64,000 nucleotides of DNA from Parapedobacter pyrenivorans (GCF_014636865.1 NZ_BMER01000005.1:124001-188000), one strand, 5' to 3'; counted from the first letter of the stretch, positions 51,977 to 60,822 are shown. Notes: generated by a model not told the origin, from the letters alone. Program-made: numbers and translations.

Positions 51977-53413
51977 TCACTCGTCTAACCTGCCCGGTTG
52001 CCGTAGATTCTTTCCGGGTACTCCCGTTAAAGCGTCACCTAGGTCTTCCCGGGCTTGTTGTGCCAACCCGAGTATCTTGGCCACCACTTCAGGATGATCC
52101 CCTGCCACATCGGTAGTCTCGCTGATGTCCGTTGCAAGGTGATACAGTTCCGGTGTTTCTACTTTGGTCATCTCATATTTGATGGGTGTGCCATCATCGC
52201 GGTAACCCTGCCCGGCCTTGATGGTCCGATAGGTATGCGGCAGGTAGAGCTTCCAATCGCCCATCAATACGGCCTGTAATTCGTTTCTGTTGTAATAGAT
52301 ATAAAACGCTTCGTGTGGGGATGTCGCACCTTCCGCCATGCGGATGAGTGGCCAGATATCCAGGCCATCTATCGGATGTTCGGGTAGTTTCCCGCCAGTC
52401 AGACGGGCAATAGTAGGAAGCAGGTCGATGGTCATTGCCGGCTCGGTTTGTGTTTTGCCCGCCGGGATGTGTTCCGGCCAACGCATGATGCAGGGTACCC
52501 GTATACCTCCTTCCCACGATGTGCCCTTCCCTTCGCGTAATGGTAGCGCCTCTCCCGAATGCCCGCTATAGGAAAGCCAGGGACCGTTGTCTGAGGCAAA
52601 AATGACCAGTGTGCGGTCGTCCAATCCGTATTTTCTAAGGGCATTCAAGATTTCACCTACGGACCAATCGATTTCCATGATGACGTCACCGTATAATCCC
52701 CTTTCGGATTTGCCGCTGAATTTGTCCGAAACGAACAGCGGCACATGGGGCATGCTATGCGCTACGTAGAGGAAGAATGGATGGTCCTGATTCCGTTCGA
52801 TAAAATCCAGTGCCCGCTCGGTGTACCACGTGGTCAACATGTGCTGTTCTTCCAGCGTGTCGATGACCCGTTCATTTTCATACAGGGGCAATGGCGGATA
52901 ATAATTTTTGTTTTCGGGGTGATGGGGCCACATATCATTGGAGTAGGGAAGGCCAAAGAACTCATCAAACCCCTGTCTTGTCGGAAGGAACTGCGGGTGG
53001 TGGCCCAGGTGCCACTTCCCGATAGCGGCGGTACGGTAGCCGAGTGGCTTGACTACCTCGGCAATGGTAATCTCGTTGGGGTTAAGCCCATGCTTTGCGG
53101 TGTGATCCAACGCACCATGGATTCCAACCCGGTTGGGATAGCTCCCCGTCAGCAACGCAGCGCGCGAAGCAGAGCAAACCGCTTGCGCAACATGGAAATT
53201 AGTGAATCTGACGCCTTCCGCAGCCATCCGATCCAAGTGAGGGGTCTGGATATCGGGCGATCCGAACGCACCTACGTCTTGGTAGCCCTGATCATCGGTG
53301 AAGATGATAATGATATTGGGACGCTCTTCACGTGGTTGTTCGCGTGCTTGAGAAACTACGGGGAGCAAGCACCATATGGATAACAAGTGGGAAAGGATGG
53401 GTCGTATAGCCAT
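51977..53413 (-). CDS. Sulfatase, C80-x-A-x-R
   Basis: This 478-residue secreted sulfatase has NIIIIFTDDQGYQDVGAFGSPD for metals, the formylglycine site Cys80-Ser-Ala82-Ser-Arg84 followed by AALLTGSYPNRVG, AIGKWHLGHHPQFLP and FASDNGPWLSYSGHSG. The second conserved residue of the maturation motif is Ala, not Pro. That variant is accepted in known sulfatases. The gene lies more than 40 kb from the sulfatases of the first region and is paired with a VCBS gene. Substrate is unknown. Confidence 0.92.
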   Translation of the reverse strand: MAIRPILSHLLSIWCLLPVVSQAREQPREERPNIIIIFTDDQGYQDVGAFGSPDIQTPHLDRMAAEGVRFTNFHVAQAVCSASRAALLTGSYPNRVGIHGALDHTAKHGLNPNEITIAEVVKPLGYRTAAIGKWHLGHHPQFLPTRQGFDEFFGLPYSNDMWPHHPENKNYYPPLPLYENERVIDTLEEQHMLTTWYTERALDFIERNQDHPFFLYVAHSMPHVPLFVSDKFSGKSERGLYGDVIMEIDWSVGEILNALRKYGLDDRTLVIFASDNGPWLSYSGHSGEALPLREGKGTSWEGGIRVPCIMRWPEHIPAGKTQTEPAMTIDLLPTIARLTGGKLPEHPIDGLDIWPLIRMAEGATSPHEAFYIYYNRNELQAVLMGDWKLYLPHTYRTIKAGQGYRDDGTPIKYEMTKVETPELYHLATDISETTDVAGDHPEVVAKILGLAQQAREDLGDALTGVPGKNLRQPGRLDE

Positions 53414-53566
53414 ATAATAGTTAATTAATAGCGTAAGATGGGATACATCCGCTAATGTAGGAAATATTTTCTGATCAGTACACGTTAAGGTCGTAAGAAG
53501 CTGGCCAACTGACTTTAAAACCTGGTATGGAAAAATTCGTTATCTTTGAAAAAAGGAGGGCGTTTT

Positions 53567-54136
53567 ATGCATTGTGGTATGCTTAAGGGCAGTATGGGTG
53601 TTGTGCTTTTCTTGTCGGGTTTCGGCCTTGCCGCCCAGGAAACAACTTTTGACAAGAAGGTAACAGTAGGTGACCTCCCCATTCCCAACGAAAAGAGGCA
53701 GCTGTTCTATCTCCAGCGGGATCCGGATGCAAACACGGTAATTTACCAGCTGAATGTGATAGATGGGGTGGTGGATGCGGATGAGCCGGTGAATGTGTAT
53801 TGGATTCGCTATGCGGAGGGTGGTACACGTAAAAGCCTGAGCTTCGTGCAGCGTACTATGGCCTATGGTGTTAGCCACAAATTGCTCGATAATGGCGATT
53901 TCGAATTGCGTCTTGCCGCTTATAAAAGCAGGCCTCTGCGCCTTTCCTATTGTGAAAAGAGTAAAGAATATAAGGTATATGCCTCAATCAACAACCGGGA
54001 GGCCAAGCTCGACCGTATTTTCGTGCGCATTGACGGAGGCAGTATGTTTAGCCCGGATATTGCGTATTTTGAACTAAGTGGCCGCGATACGGCTACTTTG
54101 GCGGGCGTAGCGGAACGGATCGTTCCCGATCAGTAG
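53567..54136 (+). CDS. DUF4833-domain exported protein
   Basis: This 189-residue protein has a signal peptide (LKGSMGVVLFLSGFGLAAQ) and a DUF4833-type domain (about 40-170, with RQLFYLQRDPDANTVIYQLN, DEPVNVYWIRYAEGG, VYASINNREAKLDRIFVRIDGG, VAYFELSGRD-like end). The function of the family is not known. AAAGGAGGG sits 6 nt before the ATG at 53567, an unusually strong Shine-Dalgarno for this phylum. The 3' end overlaps the convergent bshC gene by 7 nt. Confidence 0.75.
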   Translation: MHCGMLKGSMGVVLFLSGFGLAAQETTFDKKVTVGDLPIPNEKRQLFYLQRDPDANTVIYQLNVIDGVVDADEPVNVYWIRYAEGGTRKSLSFVQRTMAYGVSHKLLDNGDFELRLAAYKSRPLRLSYCEKSKEYKVYASINNREAKLDRIFVRIDGGSMFSPDIAYFELSGRDTATLAGVAERIVPDQ

Positions 54137-55719
54137 ATAATCGTAAACTTGAAAGCTAACGGGTCGAAATGTTGGATGAGCTCGTTGATCAGCTTGTCAC
54201 CATATTTAACATACAGCAACCCAAAATTTTCCGATCGTTCTTGCAGAACGCCGCCCGGAAAAAGCTTTTCCTTGATCCGGTCTATCTGTATCAATGCATC
54301 CTCGTGATTACGCTTATCAGCTTTGAGTAGTTTTTTTTCCAAGTTGTTGACGGCCTTTTTAAGCCTAGCCTTCACGGCATCGGTGCTTGGCCCCAAGCTT
54401 GGATCTATTTTATGAGCCCGTAATCGCAGCTTGCTGAAGATGGCATTCAGCTCCATCCATTCGTCGTTGAGCGTTAGTCGGTGCTTGGTATGCCTGCGCA
54501 CATACTCCTTTTTCAGATCGTCGGTGTCCTTGAAAATGCTTTTAAAGGTAAGATTGAGCCTAAGCACTTTTACGGCCATGCTGTCATCGGTGATCATTGC
54601 CGAGTTACGGGGTACCAGTATAGGGAAATCCACACCGTAATGTTGAAAGCTTCCTTTCAATTGCAGCCAATAGACCATTTCGGCGCCCCCACCGATATAC
54701 GCTAAATTTGGCAAAATCACCTCTTGGTATAGCGGTCGCATCACGACATTAGGGCTAAATCGCTCTGGGTGATGGGCTATCTCCGCTCTCAATTCGTCTT
54801 CGGTGAAAAAAATTCCGCGGTGAAGTACCTCATACCGCCCGTCGCCGAGCTTTACAATACGTTCCCGGAATTTATCGGTGAGGTAGAAGAAATTAATCTC
54901 GCGGGCATGTACCTGGGTGGAGAAGCCGACCTCCTTAAGAGCGGCCGATGTTTCCTCGATCGCTTTGTGGCTGTATTCACCTAGGATGTCCTGCTCGATA
55001 AAAGGGGCAAAACATTGCTTTAGCGAGGCGTCATCCGCATCGATGACCACCAATCCATGTGAGCCAAATAGGCTATTGGCCAAGTGTCTGGTGGCGGCGG
55101 CAAGATTGTCGTGTCCGAGATAAGCTTCTTCAATCAGCTTGGACAATTTTGACGAATTGTCCGAGAGACCGAGAAAACTCTGATATTGACGCACGGTGTC
55201 CTCCATTCCTGCGGTCTTCATCCTACCGGTAGCCCCCTGTGCAGTAGTTTCCCATACGATTTTCTTGCCATGAAGCCGGGTGTGATTGATTTCGGCAAAG
55301 TCGTGGTCTTCGGTCGCCATCCAATATACGGGTACAAAGGTGTATTCGGGAAAGGCATCTTTGAGGTCGTGGGCTAGGCGTATGGTACTGGCAATCTTAA
55401 AAATGAAATATAGCGGCCCGGTAAAGATATTCAGTTGGTGTCCCGTTGTGACTGTAAACGTGCGCGTATCCAGCAAGGCATCCACATGGGAGGCAACTTC
55501 GGTTTGACGTTGCAGCAAATCGCCGTATTGACCCCGCAGGCTTCTCACCAATCGTTCCCGGTCTGTCTTTCCGGCCTTGGCTTGCAATTGCCGGGCAAAA
55601 CCGGCTAGATCCGGCCTATTGCCCGCGAAAGGGGCAATAGCAGGTGTGTTATCCAGATAAGCCAGCAGTGTCTTGGAAAAGCTGTTGGTATCTTTATAAT
55701 CTATATAGGTTGCCTTCAT
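54130..55719 (-). CDS. bshC: Bacillithiol biosynthesis cysteine-adding enzyme
   Basis: BshC joins cysteine to GlcN-malate in the last step of bacillithiol synthesis. The 529-residue protein has the family motifs TVTTGHQLNIFTGPLYFIFKIAS, FVPVYWMATEDHDFAEINH, HRGIFFTEDELRAEI, PNVVMRPLYQEVILPNLAYIGGGAEMVYWLQL and a C-terminal coiled-coil (KARLKKAVNNLEKKLLKADK). Length matches the family (about 530). A TATCTTTG box lies 7 nt upstream of the ATG. It indicates that this organism uses bacillithiol as a low-molecular-weight thiol. Confidence 0.95.
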   Translation of the reverse strand: MKATYIDYKDTNSFSKTLLAYLDNTPAIAPFAGNRPDLAGFARQLQAKAGKTDRERLVRSLRGQYGDLLQRQTEVASHVDALLDTRTFTVTTGHQLNIFTGPLYFIFKIASTIRLAHDLKDAFPEYTFVPVYWMATEDHDFAEINHTRLHGKKIVWETTAQGATGRMKTAGMEDTVRQYQSFLGLSDNSSKLSKLIEEAYLGHDNLAAATRHLANSLFGSHGLVVIDADDASLKQCFAPFIEQDILGEYSHKAIEETSAALKEVGFSTQVHAREINFFYLTDKFRERIVKLGDGRYEVLHRGIFFTEDELRAEIAHHPERFSPNVVMRPLYQEVILPNLAYIGGGAEMVYWLQLKGSFQHYGVDFPILVPRNSAMITDDSMAVKVLRLNLTFKSIFKDTDDLKKEYVRRHTKHRLTLNDEWMELNAIFSKLRLRAHKIDPSLGPSTDAVKARLKKAVNNLEKKLLKADKRNHEDALIQIDRIKEKLFPGGVLQERSENFGLLYVKYGDKLINELIQHFDPLAFKFTIIY

Positions 55720-55726
55720 TGATAAG

Positions 55727-55734
55727 CAAAGATA
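55727..55734 (-). promoter_or_regulatory. Probable -7 box for bshC
   Basis: The minus strand reads TATCTTTG, a match to TAnnTTTG, 7 nt before the bshC ATG. Transcription would begin close to the start codon. No clear -33 TTTG is seen. Confidence 0.4.
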
Positions 55735-55767
55735 GGGGTTGCCAGCAATAACGGAGATTGATAACGA

Positions 55768-57102
55768 TTATTTGACAATCGTTCCATACAGGTCGAAGTC
55801 TTCCGCACGGTCTATGCGTACGTTAGCAAAGCGGCCGAGGGTAAGGTAATTCCCTGAGGTAGGTATGAGCACCTCGTTGTCTACTTCGGGCGAATCATAT
55901 TCTGTACGGCCAATGAAATGCTGCCCTTCTACCTTATCTATCAACACGTTATAGGTACGTCCTACTTTAGTTTGGTTGATGTCATATGAAATCTCTTGTT
56001 GGATGGCCATAATCTGCTCTACGCGGCCGGCTTTCACGTCTTCAGCTATGTCGTCTATCAAGCTGAAAGCGTGCGTCTTCTCCTCGTGTGAATAGGTGAA
56101 GCATCCCAGGCGGTCGAAACGTGTTTCGGCTACCCATTGCTGAAGCTCCTGGAAATCCCGTTCGGTTTCGCCTGGGTAGCCACAGATCAACGTGGTACGT
56201 AGGGCAATGTCTGGCACGCGGTCGCGGATGGCCTTGATTAAGTCTATGGTCTTTTGCTTGGAAATCCCTCGCCGCATCGATTTAAGCATCTCATCACTGA
56301 TGTGTTGCAGGGGCATATCAAGGTAGTTACAGATGTTGCTGCGTTCATGCATGGCATCGAGAATCTCCATCGGAAATCCGGAGGGATAGGCGTATTGTAG
56401 GCGTATCCATTCAATACCCTCTACATCCGATAGGCGGCGGAGCAAATCGGCAAGGTTGCGCTTTCCGTATAAGTCGAGACCGTAATAGGTAAGGTCTTGC
56501 GCAATGAGGATGAGTTCCTTGGTTCCATTTTTAGCCAAGTACTGAGCTTCCTTTACCAGGCTCTCCATGGGTTTGGACACATGCTTGCCCCGCATAATCG
56601 GGATGGCGCAAAACGAGCAGGGGCGGTTGCATCCCTCTGCAATCTTGAAATAGGCGAAGTGCGAAGGTGTGGTCAGCATCCGTTCGCCAAGCAGCTCATG
56701 TTTGTAGTCGGCACCGATGGTGCCCAGCAGGTCCTGTAGGTCATTGGTGCCGAAGTAAGCGTCTACACCGGGGATTTCGGCTTGCAGCTCGGGCTTGTAT
56801 CGTTCGGATAGGCAGCCGGTCACGATTACTTTGTCTACCTTTCCTTGGTCCTTAAGGGCGCTATATTGCAGGATCGCGTCGATCGACTCCTGTTTGGCAT
56901 TGTCTATAAAACCGCAAGTATTGATGACTACGATGTCGTCGGCTTGCACATTAGCCGCTTCGTGTACTACCAGCATGTCGTTGCCGCGCAATTGGCCCAT
57001 CAACACTTCACTGTCGTGTATATTTTTTGAGCAACCCAGTGTCACTACGTTTATGCGGGGCTTATGCGACGCCGCGACCGGTTTAACTTGTTTCGTTTTC
57101 AT
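55768..57102 (-). CDS. rimO: Ribosomal protein S12 methylthiotransferase RimO
   Basis: RimO adds a methylthio group to an aspartate of ribosomal protein S12, using two iron-sulfur clusters. The 444-residue protein has an N-terminal MTTase domain (VTLGCSKNIHDSEVLMGQL, INTCGFIDNAKQESIDAI, VTGCLSERY), a radical SAM motif CNRPCSFC (C-x3-C-x2-C) and a C-terminal TRAM domain (YNVLIDKVEGQHFIGRTEYDSPEVD). The ATG at 57102 starts 13 nt after the ftsY stop codon. A longer frame upstream overlaps ftsY and is unlikely. Confidence 0.96.
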   Translation of the reverse strand: MKTKQVKPVAASHKPRINVVTLGCSKNIHDSEVLMGQLRGNDMLVVHEAANVQADDIVVINTCGFIDNAKQESIDAILQYSALKDQGKVDKVIVTGCLSERYKPELQAEIPGVDAYFGTNDLQDLLGTIGADYKHELLGERMLTTPSHFAYFKIAEGCNRPCSFCAIPIMRGKHVSKPMESLVKEAQYLAKNGTKELILIAQDLTYYGLDLYGKRNLADLLRRLSDVEGIEWIRLQYAYPSGFPMEILDAMHERSNICNYLDMPLQHISDEMLKSMRRGISKQKTIDLIKAIRDRVPDIALRTTLICGYPGETERDFQELQQWVAETRFDRLGCFTYSHEEKTHAFSLIDDIAEDVKAGRVEQIMAIQQEISYDINQTKVGRTYNVLIDKVEGQHFIGRTEYDSPEVDNEVLIPTSGNYLTLGRFANVRIDRAEDFDLYGTIVK

Positions 57103-57115
57103 CCTATCCCTATCA

Positions 57116-58078
57116 TCACTTAAACAGTGAATCCACAAATTCCTTTTTATTGAACAATTGGAGGTCGTTTGTTTTTTCTCCTACGCCGATGTACTTCACC
57201 GGGATTTTAAACTGATCAGATATGCCGATAACCACCCCCCCTTTGGCAGTGCCATCGAGCTTGGTAAGGGCCAGCGCATTCACGTCCGTAGCTTGGATGA
57301 ATTGCTTGCACTGTTCGATGGCATTCTGCCCAGTGGAAGCATCAAGCACCAACAGGATTTCATGCGGCGCACCGGGTACGATCTTCTGCATCACCTGTTT
57401 GATTTTGGTCAACTCATTCATCAACGCTACCTTGTTGTGTAGTCTTCCGGCTGTGTCGATGATGGCCACGTCATCCCCATTGGCCACGGCAGATTTGACC
57501 GTGTCGAATGCCACGGAGGCGGGATCTGAGCCCATGGCTTGTGCAACCACGCGCACGCCTACCCGCTCGCCCCAAAGCTTTATCTGGTCTACAGCCGCCG
57601 CCCTAAAAGTATCGGCTGCTCCCAGCACCACGTTATTTCCGGCTTCCTTAAGCTGATGGGCAAGCTTGCCGATGGTGGTGGTTTTACCCACACCATTGAC
57701 ACCTACCACCATGATGACGTAGGGTTTGTGATCACCATATTCGAAGCGGTCAAAATCCGCACTGTTGTTTTCGGCGAGCAACGCTTGGATTTCGTCTCTC
57801 AGAATGGTGTTGAGTTCGGAGGTGTTCAGGTATTTGTCGCGAGCTACACGTGCCTCGATACGTTCGATAATCTTGAGCGTGGTGGTCACGCCAACGTCAG
57901 AGGTGACAAGCACCTCTTCCAACTCATCCAGCACTTCATCATCAACGGTAGATTTGCCTACGACAGCCTTGGTGATCTTGGAAAAGAAACCTTCTTTTGT
58001 TTTCTCCAATCCCTTATCCAGTGCTTCTTGGGCCTCGGGTGTCTCCTGCTTCTTCTTGAAAAAATCAAATAGTCCCAT
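57116..58078 (-). CDS. ftsY: Signal recognition particle receptor FtsY
   Basis: FtsY is the membrane-associated GTPase that docks SRP-ribosome complexes to the translocon. The 320-residue protein has an N domain (about 20-110) and a G domain with GVNGVGKTTTIGKLA (G1), DTFRAAAVDQ, DTAGRL and TKLDGTAKGG. The N-terminal acidic A region is almost absent, which is usual in this phylum. It is upstream of rimO and downstream of a terminator that separates it from the ribosomal protein genes. Confidence 0.97.
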   Translation of the reverse strand: MGLFDFFKKKQETPEAQEALDKGLEKTKEGFFSKITKAVVGKSTVDDEVLDELEEVLVTSDVGVTTTLKIIERIEARVARDKYLNTSELNTILRDEIQALLAENNSADFDRFEYGDHKPYVIMVVGVNGVGKTTTIGKLAHQLKEAGNNVVLGAADTFRAAAVDQIKLWGERVGVRVVAQAMGSDPASVAFDTVKSAVANGDDVAIIDTAGRLHNKVALMNELTKIKQVMQKIVPGAPHEILLVLDASTGQNAIEQCKQFIQATDVNALALTKLDGTAKGGVVIGISDQFKIPVKYIGVGEKTNDLQLFNKKEFVDSLFK

Positions 58079-58098
58079 AGCTTATTTCTGCTCAGTTG

Positions 58099-58106
58099 CA
58101 AACATA
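58099..58106 (-). promoter_or_regulatory. Probable -7 box for ftsY-rimO
   Basis: The minus strand reads TATGTTTG, matching TAnnTTTG, 20 nt before the ftsY ATG and directly after the terminator. Confidence 0.4.
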
Positions 58107-58108
58107 GC

Positions 58109-58146
58109 AAAAAAGCCCTTCCGGTAGACCCCCGAAACGGCTTTTT
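58109..58146 (-). terminator. Terminator after rpmB-rpmG-DUF4295
   Basis: A run of A with GCC pairs with GGC and a run of T: AAAAAGC near 58140-58146 (minus strand) pairs with GCTTTTT near 58109-58116. An inner stem, TTTCGG with CCGGAA, is also present. A T-run follows on the minus strand. It separates the ribosomal protein genes from ftsY. Confidence 0.75.
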
Positions 58147-58167
58147 GAAATATCATATGCACAAAAA

Positions 58168-58353
58168 TTACTGTGCTGCCGACTCTGTAACGGCTTCTTT
58201 TGCCGCCTCAACGGCGTCCTTGATGTGATCGTTGTGTGCAATCAGTTCCTTAAAGGTATACGCACCGGTCTTTGGGGATTTAACAGCAGTGATTACCTTG
58301 GTGTAATCTTTGCCTTTTCCCGTCTTGAGTGATGCTACTGCTTTCTTTGCCAT
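58168..58353 (-). CDS. DUF4295 small basic protein
   Basis: This 61-residue Lys-rich protein (MAKKAVASLKTGKGKDYTKV) is of the DUF4295 family, found in Bacteroidota beside L33 and L28. It is probably ribosome-associated, which is inferred from position and basic charge. It is the third gene of rpmB-rpmG-DUF4295, with 46 nt before it and a terminator after it. Confidence 0.9.
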   Translation of the reverse strand: MAKKAVASLKTGKGKDYTKVITAVKSPKTGAYTFKELIAHNDHIKDAVEAAKEAVTESAAQ

Positions 58354-58399
58354 GTCTCTCTATTAATTTTGCAAATTGCTGCTTGAAAGCAACTGCGGA

Positions 58400-58582
58400 T
58401 TATTTAATCTCTTTGTGAACGGTCACTCGCCTCAATACAGGATTGAATTTCTTCAATTCCAGCCGCTCGGTAGTGTTCTTCTTGTTTTTCGTGGTGATGT
58501 AACGTGACATCCCCGGAAGACCGCTTTCTTTGTGCTCGGTGCATTCCAAAATCACCTGCACCCTATTTCCTTTTTTTGCCAT
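58400..58582 (-). CDS. rpmG: 50S ribosomal protein L33
   Basis: This 60-residue protein matches L33 ([41 protein letters not shown]). The paired CxxC zinc motifs of the zinc-binding form are missing; only one Cys remains. It is the zinc-independent form. It lies between rpmB and the DUF4295 gene. Confidence 0.96.
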   Translation of the reverse strand: MAKKGNRVQVILECTEHKESGLPGMSRYITTKNKKNTTERLELKKFNPVLRRVTVHKEIK

Positions 58583-58631
58583 TTGCTTATTGTATTATGA
58601 TCCGTCGAAGTGGCACGGATAGCCTTCCTGA

Positions 58632-58865
58632 TTAAACGTATCCCTTTTTGATAAACTTGTTGATCACGGCCGTGATGCCATTCTTATTGATGGTCTTTAT
58701 CGCCGAGGTGGATACTTTCAAGGTAATCCAGCGGTTTTCTTCGGGAATGAAGAAACGCTTGGTCTGCAAGTTGGGATAAAACTTACGCTTCGTTTTCGCA
58801 TTCGAATTGGAAACGTTATACCCGTTCATCGCCCCTTTTCCTGTTAAATCACAAACTCTTGACAT
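58632..58865 (-). CDS. rpmB: 50S ribosomal protein L28
   Basis: This 77-residue protein matches L28 (MSRVCDLTGKGAMNGYNVSNSNAKTK and LKVSTSAIKTINKNG, shown in parts). It lacks the second CxxC pair, so it is of the zinc-free form. It is the first gene of the rpmB-rpmG-DUF4295 unit. Confidence 0.96.
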   Translation of the reverse strand: MSRVCDLTGKGAMNGYNVSNSNAKTKRKFYPNLQTKRFFIPEENRWITLKVSTSAIKTINKNGITAVINKFIKKGYV

Positions 58866-58990
58866 GATTGTATGCTGTTATATCTATTTTAATATGCCTT
58901 TTCGCAAAGAGCTTGCAAATATCAGCATTTGTTTTTTATTATACAATTATTTTTTTGTTTTGGTTTTTTGCCACCGACTGCCCGTACCTT

Positions 58991-59021
58991 ATTGAATTAC
59001 TGAGCATTTTTAGTAGGTTTG
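58991..59021 (+). promoter_or_regulatory. Promoter for the TIM-barrel isomerase gene
   Basis: ATTG (58991-58994), a 19-nt spacer and TAGGTTTG (59014-59021) match the Bacteroidota promoter with one mismatch. Confidence 0.6.
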
Positions 59022-59064
59022 GCAGATCAACGATGTACGTTACATGATTTCAATAGCGATGCCC

Positions 59065-59961
59065 ATGAAACCCACACCACAAGTTTTTTCCAGAAGAAGC
59101 GTATTAAAGGCGGTAGCCGCCACGACTACCGCCATGCTGGGAACGGATTTATTTCGTCACGTATCTGCCGCCGAAAAGGCGTTGCCCAATCCGTTGAAGG
59201 GCAAGATCAACCATTCGGTATGTCGCTGGTGCTACCCTTCCATTCCCTTAGATGACTTGTGCAAAGCGGCAAAAGACATCGGGATCGCAGGTATTGACCT
59301 CGTTGGCCCAGACGAGTGGCCTGTGTTGCAAAAATATGGACTTACCGCCGCACTTACTCACGGGGCAGGGCGTGGCATTACTGAAGGGTTTAATGATCCC
59401 AGATACCATGACGAGCTGGTAGCGAGTTACGAACAACTGATTCCGCAGGTCGCAGCCGCAGGTTACAATCAGTTAATCTGCTTTTCGGGCAATCGAAATG
59501 GGCTGGCCGACGAGCAAGGTATCCAGAACTGTGCAATCGGCCTCAGGAGACTCTTAGAAACCGCCGAAAAATATGGTGTAACACTGGTGATGGAGCTGCT
59601 CAACAGCAAGGTGGACCATGCTGACTATCAATGTGACCATACCGAATGGGGTGTGGCCCTGTGCAACGAGGTGGGGTCAGATCGGTTTAAACTGCTTTAT
59701 GACATCTACCACATGCAAATCATGGAAGGGGATGTAATTGCAACGATCCGGAAACACCACAAATATATTGCACACTACCATACTGGGGGTGTGCCGGGGC
59801 GGAATGAAATCGACGAAATGCAGGAACTAAACTATCCGGCCATCATGCGGGCAATCGTCGAAACCGGCTTCAAAGGTTATGTTGCTCAGGAATTCATTCC
59901 CAGCCGACCAGAACCGCTGGCTTCGCTGGAACAGGCCATCCAAATCTGTGACGTTGCGTAG
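59065..59961 (+). CDS. Tat-exported sugar-phosphate isomerase/epimerase-like (hydroxypyruvate isomerase family)
   Basis: This 298-residue TIM-barrel protein starts at ATG 59065, just before a twin-arginine signal (FSRRSVLKAVAATTTAMLG). The barrel has INHSVCRWCYPSIPLDDLCKAAKD, VTLVMELLNSKVDH (metal Glu), YDIYHMQIMEGD, HYHTGGVPGRNEID and GYVAQEFIP (metal Glu). Such proteins isomerise or epimerise small keto-sugars, and exported ones often accompany Gfo/Idh/MocA oxidoreductases. Earlier in-frame ATGs at 59044 and 59059 add a few residues. The substrate is not known. Confidence 0.88.
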   Translation: MKPTPQVFSRRSVLKAVAATTTAMLGTDLFRHVSAAEKALPNPLKGKINHSVCRWCYPSIPLDDLCKAAKDIGIAGIDLVGPDEWPVLQKYGLTAALTHGAGRGITEGFNDPRYHDELVASYEQLIPQVAAAGYNQLICFSGNRNGLADEQGIQNCAIGLRRLLETAEKYGVTLVMELLNSKVDHADYQCDHTEWGVALCNEVGSDRFKLLYDIYHMQIMEGDVIATIRKHHKYIAHYHTGGVPGRNEIDEMQELNYPAIMRAIVETGFKGYVAQEFIPSRPEPLASLEQAIQICDVA

Positions 59962-60031
59962 GTGTCGCGTTCCAATGTGAGATACAGTAGTGTTCTTGAG
60001 TCTTCGTGCATACCGGCGAGGGAATTACCTG

Positions 60032-60105
60032 AAAAAACGAAAGGTTTCCAAACGGGGAGAATGGAAACCTTTACTAACCAATTATAAACCTAAATTATGA
60101 TGCAA
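60032..60105 (-). ncRNA. Small-RNA cassette, copy 3
   Basis: On the minus strand, 60109 down to 60033 is identical to copies 1 and 2 over 77 nt. The hairpin is AAAGGTTTCCA (60040-60050, + strand) with TGGAAACCTTT (60062-60072), then CG and six T residues. It sits between the isomerase gene and the SelW-like gene and points at the isomerase stop codon. Confidence 0.7.
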
Positions 60106-60136
60106 CAAAGGTAGTGTATTTTTTACACTATGCAAA
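60106..60136 (-). promoter_or_regulatory. Promoter of small-RNA cassette copy 3, with palindromic site
   Basis: On the minus strand TTTG (60133-60136) and TACCTTTG (60106-60113) are 19 nt apart. The single difference from copy 2 falls at a free position of TAnnTTTG. The TAGTGTA/TACACTA palindrome is kept. Confidence 0.75.
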
Positions 60137-60142
60137 TTATTT

Positions 60143-60442
60143 TTAACTTTTTTGTATTTTTCCATCGCCCTTCTCGGAGTGCCCCAGTGATTTATTTGGC
60201 GCTACGTGATCTCGAACCAAGCGCTTCAAAGCGGTTATCTCTGGGAATCCGCCATTTATTTTGCGGTCCACCATCAGTTTCCCGTCGAGCAGAATACAGA
60301 ATTTTCCCGCAGTATCCGAAGGGTGCAACAGCACGCCGTTGAGCTCTTCAGCGAAAGTGGTAAGCAATTCCGATGCAAAGTATACCGATCGCAGCATCCA
60401 GCCGCATTTGGGGCAATATTCAATAGTAATTGTTGGTTTCAT
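60143..60442 (-). CDS. SelT/SelW/SelH (Rdx)-family small redox protein
   Basis: This 99-residue thioredoxin-like protein has the motif EYCPKCGWM (CxxC at residues about 10-13), then AEELNGVLLHPSDTAGKFCILLDG and INGGFPEITALKRLVRDH. The family uses a selenocysteine or cysteine in a CxxU/C redox site; here both are Cys. The ATG at 60442 gives the usual short N-terminus. Frames running further upstream are not family-like. Its role in the cell is unproven. Confidence 0.85.
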   Translation of the reverse strand: MKPTITIEYCPKCGWMLRSVYFASELLTTFAEELNGVLLHPSDTAGKFCILLDGKLMVDRKINGGFPEITALKRLVRDHVAPNKSLGHSEKGDGKIQKS

Positions 60443-60822
60443 TGTCTGTCGTGTTACAAAGATGACACAAAGTACGCAAAATACTGTCACGGGCACAAGG
60501 CGCAACGGACATAGTACCTCATTAAACGCGGATAGATGACAGCTGCATCGGTAATATACAATGCTTAAAACGGGGTGCTACACACGGGAGCGGGGCCGGA
60601 TTTCCCCTACCTCAGCGCGCTGGATGAAGAACGGAAGGAAAGCAAGCGGCAGAACCTGACCACTGACCGGGATGGGTTCGAAATTGGCTATTCCCTGGTT
60701 CGGATTTTCCCCGTGTGTCCTTCGGCCAGGCTTCGGTTTGTTGCCGAAGGCCTGCCGAACACGGGTCGAAGGATTGTCGAAGCCGTGTCGAACAAGTCTC
60801 GAACAGCACTCGAACAATGTCT
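60443..60822. other. 380-nt intergenic stretch without a convincing gene
   Basis: Open frames of 60-90 codons exist on both strands between 60575 and 60835, but none has a family pattern or a promoter. The right part holds a CGAA-rich repeat. The stretch lies between the SelW-like gene and the IS3 element and may be debris from earlier insertions. Confidence 0.5.
60719..60818. repeat. CGAA-rich extragenic repeat with short hairpin
   Basis: CCTTCGGC (60719-60726) and GCCGAAGG (60743-60750) form an 8-bp hairpin. From about 60755 to 60815 a CGAA tetramer recurs about every 9-12 nt, including GTCGAAGG, GTCGAAGC, GTCGAACA, CTCGAACA and CTCGAACA. It resembles dispersed extragenic palindromic elements, but only one copy is in the window. 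Confidence 0.45.

Noticed and set aside
51325-52116. Open frame of 263 codons on the + strand
   Set aside because: It runs across the VCBS gene and the end of the sulfatase gene in antisense, with no domain.
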